Source: an uncultured Clostridia bacterium
GTDB lineage: Bacteria > Bacillota > Clostridia > TANB77 > CAG-508
DNA: 35,327 nt
Assembly (NCBI GenBank): GCA_944392425.1
Contig: CALXWM010000015.1
Span: forward strand, 1 to 35,327
Direction: 5' to 3'
This document shows positions 31,822 through 35,327 of this stretch, in pieces. A program made the position numbers and the translations under genes. The notes beneath the pieces are model-generated. The model did no database searches. It was not told the origin of the DNA and saw only the letters and a program-made list of their open reading frames with translations. Positions within the stretch are counted from its first letter, which is position 1, and every line of letters begins with the position of its first letter.

Positions 31822-31850
31822 ATTATATATTTTGAAATGTATTTTTTCAA
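31822..31850 (-). promoter_or_regulatory. promoter of tiny ORF copy 3 / surface paralog 2
   Basis: TTGAAA (31850-31845), 17-nt spacer, TATAAT (31827-31822), about 28 nt before the tiny ORF start, same geometry as copies 1 and 2. Confidence 0.6.
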
Positions 31851-31893
31851 CCCAACTTCTTATTGTTGCCATATTTTACTCTAAGTCAATCCC

Positions 31894-33903
31894 TCAACGT
31901 AATTTTTTCAATTTAAGACCGTCCCCAACTGAAAAAATATAGAAAAAGGAAAAAGAGGAAGTTTTACCTTCCTCCTCCACCACCACCGGCCTCCGCCGCC
32001 GGCCGCCTCCTCCGGAGAAGCCGCCTCCTCCGCCAGAGCCTGACGAGAATGAAGATGACATTGCATTACTTACTGATCTAAAACTACTTGAAAAGTCCAT
32101 ATGTGACATTATAAATATTGTTGGATATATGTTGTAATCATAGTTATCAAAATCAGGGTATACAATTTTTAATTCTTTTATTACTTTTTCAGATATGCCA
32201 AATGCAGTAGCATATACCAAATATTTTTCCCATATTGTTAAGTCTGGTACATCTTTTTCTTTAAGAAGTGAAAAGTCTTCCATATACTTTTTAAATGCTT
32301 TCCACTTGTCTTGTTCATCTACACCTTCTTGAGTGTATACACTTATTCTGTTATTTGCTCTATTTATTAAGATAAAGTCAACTATAAGCCATATTAATGC
32401 TATAACTAACAAATACCATGGTATTCCTATGCTGTTTACTGTATTTGTAACAAAGTCTATATTATCTAGTAAAAATACTAAAACAAATGGTATAAATACA
32501 CCTATAGAACAGCCTGCCATGTTGGCATTTCTTCTTTTTATTCCTTTTAAATCTAGTATTCTATTTGATGTAAGCTTTGATTTAATTGCTTTATCTATTG
32601 CACTCTTTAATGCTACAACTTTTGAGCTATTATTGCTTATATATTTTTTTAGCTCTTTCATTGTAATTTCATTTGGATTATCTGACTCTTTACTTCCACC
32701 AAATATTGATTTAGATTTATTTTTGCAAGCTGTAATCAAAAAGTTTAATATTATTATTTCATCACTATTAAGACTAACACTATTTGTATCTTGAGGCAAA
32801 ATAGTAATTTTGCTATCTTTTTTACCTCCATCTGGTATTTCTTCTATTTTTATTATTTTTTTCAAAGATAAATCTAAAATTGTTGATGAAAATACTTTTC
32901 CTAGATCATATTGTGTAAATCCCTGATAGTTTCCTTGCAAAATGTACAAAGCCTCTGCTGGTGAGCAAGTCTCACGTGGTAGATCTCTAAAATAGTCAAA
33001 ATGTGTAGATGGAACTACTGGCTTTACTTTTAGTAGTATCCTTATATTTTTAATTGCAAAGAATAATAATACACCAAATATAATTAAGCATATAATGGCG
33101 GTAATTATTATTTTTACTATTCTTGAGCTATTAGCTTCATCTGCCCATGCATTTTCTTCTTGAAGAATATAGTTTAATCTATTTGTATTATACATTCTTC
33201 CTGAATAAGTAATTAAGTCATTTGGCATAGCAATTCTTACTTCTACCATTTTTTGTGCTTTGTTATTGTTTACCTCAAATGTTACTGTGTCATTACTTGC
33301 CTTTGTAATTGTTCCATTTAAATCAGGAGTATGTCCCCAAACTCTTAGGTCATCTATGTTTGATACTTCCGCTGGTAATTTTATAGTACCTGTAATTTTT
33401 TTGGCGGGTATTTCAAAGTCTGAGCCCAAGAATTGCCAATACATTTCTGCACAATCATTATATATTGCTATAGCATCTTCTACATGATAACTAATTTTGT
33501 AAGTTTCAGTTCCAGAAGAACTTTCATATCCAGTGCCCCATGCTACTTCGTAATTTGAACCCATACTTATGAAATAATACTCATCTGTTGGTACATGGTA
33601 AGCATAGTCTCCATAATCATCCATAGGAATCTCTACGCCACTACTTGTTATTCTGCTTACAGATCCATCTGTTATGTTTGTGTACTTAGTTGAATCTCTT
33701 TTGAATGTTTTAAATAAAGTGTTTGTGTCGCTTATATCAATATTCCATGTTTCTACAACATCCATAGAACCATCACTATTAATTTGCACATCAAAGTTTA
33801 AACTGTTTAAATACAAATCTGAACTTGCTTCTACGCTGCCCGATATTGATAAAGCTCCAAGTAAAAATACAATTAAAATAATTGCTCGTTTAAAAATTTT
33901 CAT
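31894..33903 (-). CDS. DUF2207 family membrane protein (C-terminus frameshifted)
   Basis: 669 aa as it stands. Signal peptide (residues 1-27, AIILIVFLLGALSISGSVEA), extracellular DUF2207 domain (about 30-240), a membrane helix near 263-287, a cytoplasmic-type domain, two membrane helices near 465-510, and a Ser/Gly-rich tail (SSGSGGGGGFSGGGG). YciQ-type proteins normally end in an uninterrupted Gly run. Here the frame turns to RRRRPVVVEEEG and then reads into a GGACCGT repeat. Removing one C at each of two GGCC sites (about 31989 and 32002) restores an all-glycine tail and a stop at 31964. GGGGAAAG precedes ATG. Function unknown. Confidence 0.85.
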   Translation of the reverse strand: MKIFKRAIILIVFLLGALSISGSVEASSDLYLNSLNFDVQINSDGSMDVVETWNIDISDTNTLFKTFKRDSTKYTNITDGSVSRITSSGVEIPMDDYGDYAYHVPTDEYYFISMGSNYEVAWGTGYESSSGTETYKISYHVEDAIAIYNDCAEMYWQFLGSDFEIPAKKITGTIKLPAEVSNIDDLRVWGHTPDLNGTITKASNDTVTFEVNNNKAQKMVEVRIAMPNDLITYSGRMYNTNRLNYILQEENAWADEANSSRIVKIIITAIICLIIFGVLLFFAIKNIRILLKVKPVVPSTHFDYFRDLPRETCSPAEALYILQGNYQGFTQYDLGKVFSSTILDLSLKKIIKIEEIPDGGKKDSKITILPQDTNSVSLNSDEIIILNFLITACKNKSKSIFGGSKESDNPNEITMKELKKYISNNSSKVVALKSAIDKAIKSKLTSNRILDLKGIKRRNANMAGCSIGVFIPFVLVFLLDNIDFVTNTVNSIGIPWYLLVIALIWLIVDFILINRANNRISVYTQEGVDEQDKWKAFKKYMEDFSLLKEKDVPDLTIWEKYLVYATAFGISEKVIKELKIVYPDFDNYDYNIYPTIFIMSHMDFSSSFRSVSNAMSSSFSSGSGGGGGFSGGGGRRRRPVVVEEEGKTSSFSFFYIFSVGDGLKLKKLR
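31903..31936. repeat. GGACCGT repeat overlapping the end of the DUF2207 frame
   Basis: TTTTTTCAATTTAAGACCGT followed by CCCCAACTG and A6. It encodes the last few residues of the frame that ends at 31894, showing that this C-terminus is a read-through into non-coding repeat. Confidence 0.7.
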
Positions 33904-33997
33904 ACTTTCCCCTTTAAAATATTATTTTATTCTCACAATTATATTACACTATTTTTACTTTTTTGTCTATGGGAAGTGAAATAAAATTTTTACCCGC

Positions 33998-34021
33998 TTC
34001 TAGTTTTTAACAAAACTAGAA
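33998..34021 (-). other. 10-bp stem, 4-nt loop hairpin at the end of the variable region
   Basis: TTCTAGTTTT (33998-34007) and AAAACTAGAA (34012-34021), loop GTTA on the minus strand. It overlaps the stop codon of the gene at 34016 and is followed by GCGGGTAAAAA, not by a T-run. Its position and size fit the hairpin that follows variable regions of DGR targets. Confidence 0.65.
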
Positions 34022-34462
34022 AGTCGTGGCAAGACGAACGTAGCGGTTGCTGTATAGATAGCCGCTGCCGATGTAACCGTCGTAAAAGGTCACGAAATAA
34101 GCGTCGTACATATTGTACTGTGAAGAAGACCAGTAGGTGTCGCTAAGTCCAAATCTTCTTGAAAAATTGCTTTTATCAATACCAAATGCTGCTCCAAATG
34201 CTGACCATTCTGATTTTGATGGTACAAACCATCCGTTTGTTATTTCTTCTTGTATTACTTCCCACATATCATCATAAGTTAAACTATCATTATGCACTCC
34301 CCATGGCAAACTTGGATCATTCCATTTTTCATTTACATATTCTGTGTTTTCTCTTCCTTGTCCAAAATTGTTTTCTGAAGTTCCAACAAGCTTATTCAAT
34401 TTTCCTGCTGCAGCATCATACCAACAGTAGCTTGTTCCAGGGTTAATATCATCTAATGCCAT
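34016..34462 (-). CDS. C-type-lectin-like protein, candidate DGR variable protein
   Basis: 148 aa from ATG 34462. The upstream frame reads KNDENKNYRFYV and seems to belong to the gene. AGGAGG (34537-34532) serves a GTG at 34523 that is one base out of frame, so a single A too many in the A-rich 5' region is likely. The protein has INPGTSYCWYDAAAGKLNKL, GWFVPSKSEWSAF and the terminal YWSSSQYNMYDAYFV...YVRLATTF, the SUMF1/DUF1566-type lectin fold ending. The last 45 codons are GC-richer and dominated by NNC codons. No signal peptide, so cytoplasmic or dependent on another export route. No reverse transcriptase is in the window. Confidence 0.75.
   Translation of the reverse strand: MALDDINPGTSYCWYDAAAGKLNKLVGTSENNFGQGRENTEYVNEKWNDPSLPWGVHNDSLTYDDMWEVIQEEITNGWFVPSKSEWSAFGAAFGIDKSNFSRRFGLSDTYWSSSQYNMYDAYFVTFYDGYIGSGYLYSNRYVRLATTF
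34022..34150 (-). other. putative DGR variable region
   Basis: By hand count about 47% GC in 34021-34140 against about 34% in the next 120 nt of the same gene. Between CAG and GTT, 17 of 26 codons end in C (TAC, GAC, GGC, AGC, AAC, CGC, ATC, TTC, ACC), as expected if a template of AAC codons was mutated at adenines. The surrounding genome prefers NNT/NNA. Confidence 0.6.
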
Positions 34463-34577
34463 TACATAAAATCTGTAATTTTTATTTTCATCATTCTTTT
34501 TGCTTTTGTTTTTTCTTTTCCACTATCTTTTCCTCCTGTTTTTTTATATAAATAAATTTTATACTTACGTTATCTTT

Positions 34578-34606
34578 TTTATCCATTTAATTTATATATT
34601 TGTCAA
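34578..34606 (-). promoter_or_regulatory. candidate promoter of the lectin-like gene with flanking inverted repeat
   Basis: TTGACA (34606-34601), 17 nt, GATAAA (34583-34578). TTACGTTA (34565-34572) and TAACGTAA (34611-34618) flank it as an 8-bp inverted repeat and might be an operator. The -10 is weak. Confidence 0.4.
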
Positions 34607-34650
34607 TCGCTAACGTAAAATTTTTAATTATTTTTATTTTACTTCAAAAA

Positions 34651-34679
34651 TTGTATTTTCGCCATTTTTATTGTATAAT
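34651..34679 (+). promoter_or_regulatory. promoter of mutS2
   Basis: TTGTAT (34651-34656), 17-nt spacer, TATAAT (34674-34679), 31 nt before the mutS2 ATG. Confidence 0.6.
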
Positions 34680-34710
34680 ACCTAATATACAAGTGAAAGG
34701 AACAATTACA

Positions 34711-35327
34711 ATGTTTAATTTAGACAAATTAGAATTTAATAATATACGTGAAAATCTAGCAAAATATACACAAACATTCGAAGGTAAAAATTTAGCTTTA
34801 AGTTTAGAGCCTTCTTCTAAAACTATGGAAGTTAAATCTTGGCTTAACGAAACCAATGAATGTTTGCAAGTTAGAAACATAAAAGGTGAATTACCTATTT
34901 CACAAATAGATGATGTAAGTTTTCTTATAAAAAGCTTAAAGAGCTCTCTTTCATTATCTGCCAAAGGTTTGCTTGAAATGTGCAATATTTTAAGAACAGC
35001 AAGAGAACTTACTGAATATATTAAAGATTTAGAAACACCATTACCTACTCTCAAAGATTATTTTTCTATGCTTTATTCAAATAAAGATATTGAAAATAAA
35101 ATAAGTTCGTGCATAATCTCTGAAGATATTATTGCAGATAATGCTTCTCAAAAACTTTATAGCATTAGAAATAGTAAAAAAGCTTTAGAAAGTGACATTA
35201 AAAATAAACTAAATCAAGTTATGCATCAAAATAGCAAGTACATTATGGATCAAGTTATTACTATTAGAGATGGCAGATATGTTATACCTGTAAAAGATGA
35301 ATACAGAAGCTTTGTAAAAGGGTTTAT
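34711..35327 (+). CDS. mutS2: endonuclease MutS2, N-terminal part (cut by window end)
   Basis: ATG 34711 with GAAAGGA upstream; the frame is open to the window end (205 codons). The N-terminus MFNLDKLEFNNIRENLAKYT and the later TIRDGRYVIPVKDEYRSFVKG are hallmark MutS2 core-domain sequences. The ATPase and Smr nuclease domains would lie beyond the window. MutS2 resolves collided ribosomes and/or acts on recombination intermediates in Bacillota. Confidence 0.93.
   Translation, partial: MFNLDKLEFNNIRENLAKYTQTFEGKNLALSLEPSSKTMEVKSWLNETNECLQVRNIKGELPISQIDDVSFLIKSLKSSLSLSAKGLLEMCNILRTARELTEYIKDLETPLPTLKDYFSMLYSNKDIENKISSCIISEDIIADNASQKLYSIRNSKKALESDIKNKLNQVMHQNSKYIMDQVITIRDGRYVIPVKDEYRSFVKGF

Noticed and set aside
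28336..34710. Reverse transcriptase or template repeat of a DGR within the window
   Set aside because: No frame with reverse transcriptase motifs and no second copy of the variable-region sequence was seen; the DGR claim therefore rests on the target gene alone.

Overview
The window comes from an AT-rich, Gram-positive-type genome. Shine-Dalgarno sequences are strong, many promoters are close to sigma-A consensus, and the core genes (sepF, divIVA, mutS2, rsmD, mtaB, ylbF family, sortase, tiny Cys-rich peptides) point to Clostridia (Bacillota), probably an uncultured or gut-type lineage. I cannot name a genus. I see no rRNA, CRISPR array, transposase, phage module or reverse transcriptase.

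Layout. 1-5.1 kb: asd, an Asn-rich membrane protein and asnS, all on +. 5.1-6.1 kb: an unrecognised coiled-coil locus on -, probably one gene split by a frameshift, with a perfect sigma-A promoter. 6.2-9.3 kb, -: iron alcohol dehydrogenase, FIST sensor protein, prepilin-like peptide, YlbF-family protein. 9.4-13.5 kb: an alpha-glucan (glycogen) cluster with a GT4 synthase on - diverging from DUF4912 and GH57 branching enzyme on +. 13.5-13.74 kb: a non-coding palindromic element. 13.75-22.9 kb, -: a formylglycine-enzyme-like surface protein, a coiled-coil ATPase-like protein, rsmD, divIVA, sepF, an HlyD-like protein, miaA, a small membrane protein and mutL. 23.1-23.8 kb: two Cys-rich mini-proteins on + and tRNA-Gln/tRNA-His on -. 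23.9-28.3 kb, -: mtaB, alaS (short form), HIT protein, sortase. 28.7-34.5 kb, -: two paralogous anchored surface proteins, a DUF2207 membrane protein and a small C-type-lectin-like protein. 34.7 kb to the end: start of mutS2 on +.

Two things stand out. First, a three-copy family of tiny genes (about 20-76, 30189-30245, 31729-31794, all -). Each copy has its own TTGNAA-17-TATAAT promoter, a Shine-Dalgarno 9 nt before ATG, and an 18-21 codon frame (MTKMAESLxAVYIYI...) whose Tyr-Ile tail is encoded by an AT microsatellite. Two copies lie directly upstream of the paralogous surface-protein genes, with hairpins in between and no other clear promoter. This looks like a leader-peptide/attenuator or phase-variation device. 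The copy at the left edge predicts a third surface gene outside the window.

Second, the 3' end of the gene at 34016-34462 looks like the variable region of a diversity-generating retroelement (DGR) target. It is locally GC-rich, 17 of 26 consecutive codons are NNC in an AT-rich genome, it encodes a YWSSS...VRLA lectin-type ending, and a 10-bp-stem, 4-nt-loop hairpin overlaps the stop codon. The template and reverse transcriptase would have to lie outside the window.

A family of non-coding GGACCGTCCC-type repeats and TGTCAAA hairpins runs through the same intergenic regions and also forms the asnS terminator and the arms of the 13.5 kb palindrome.
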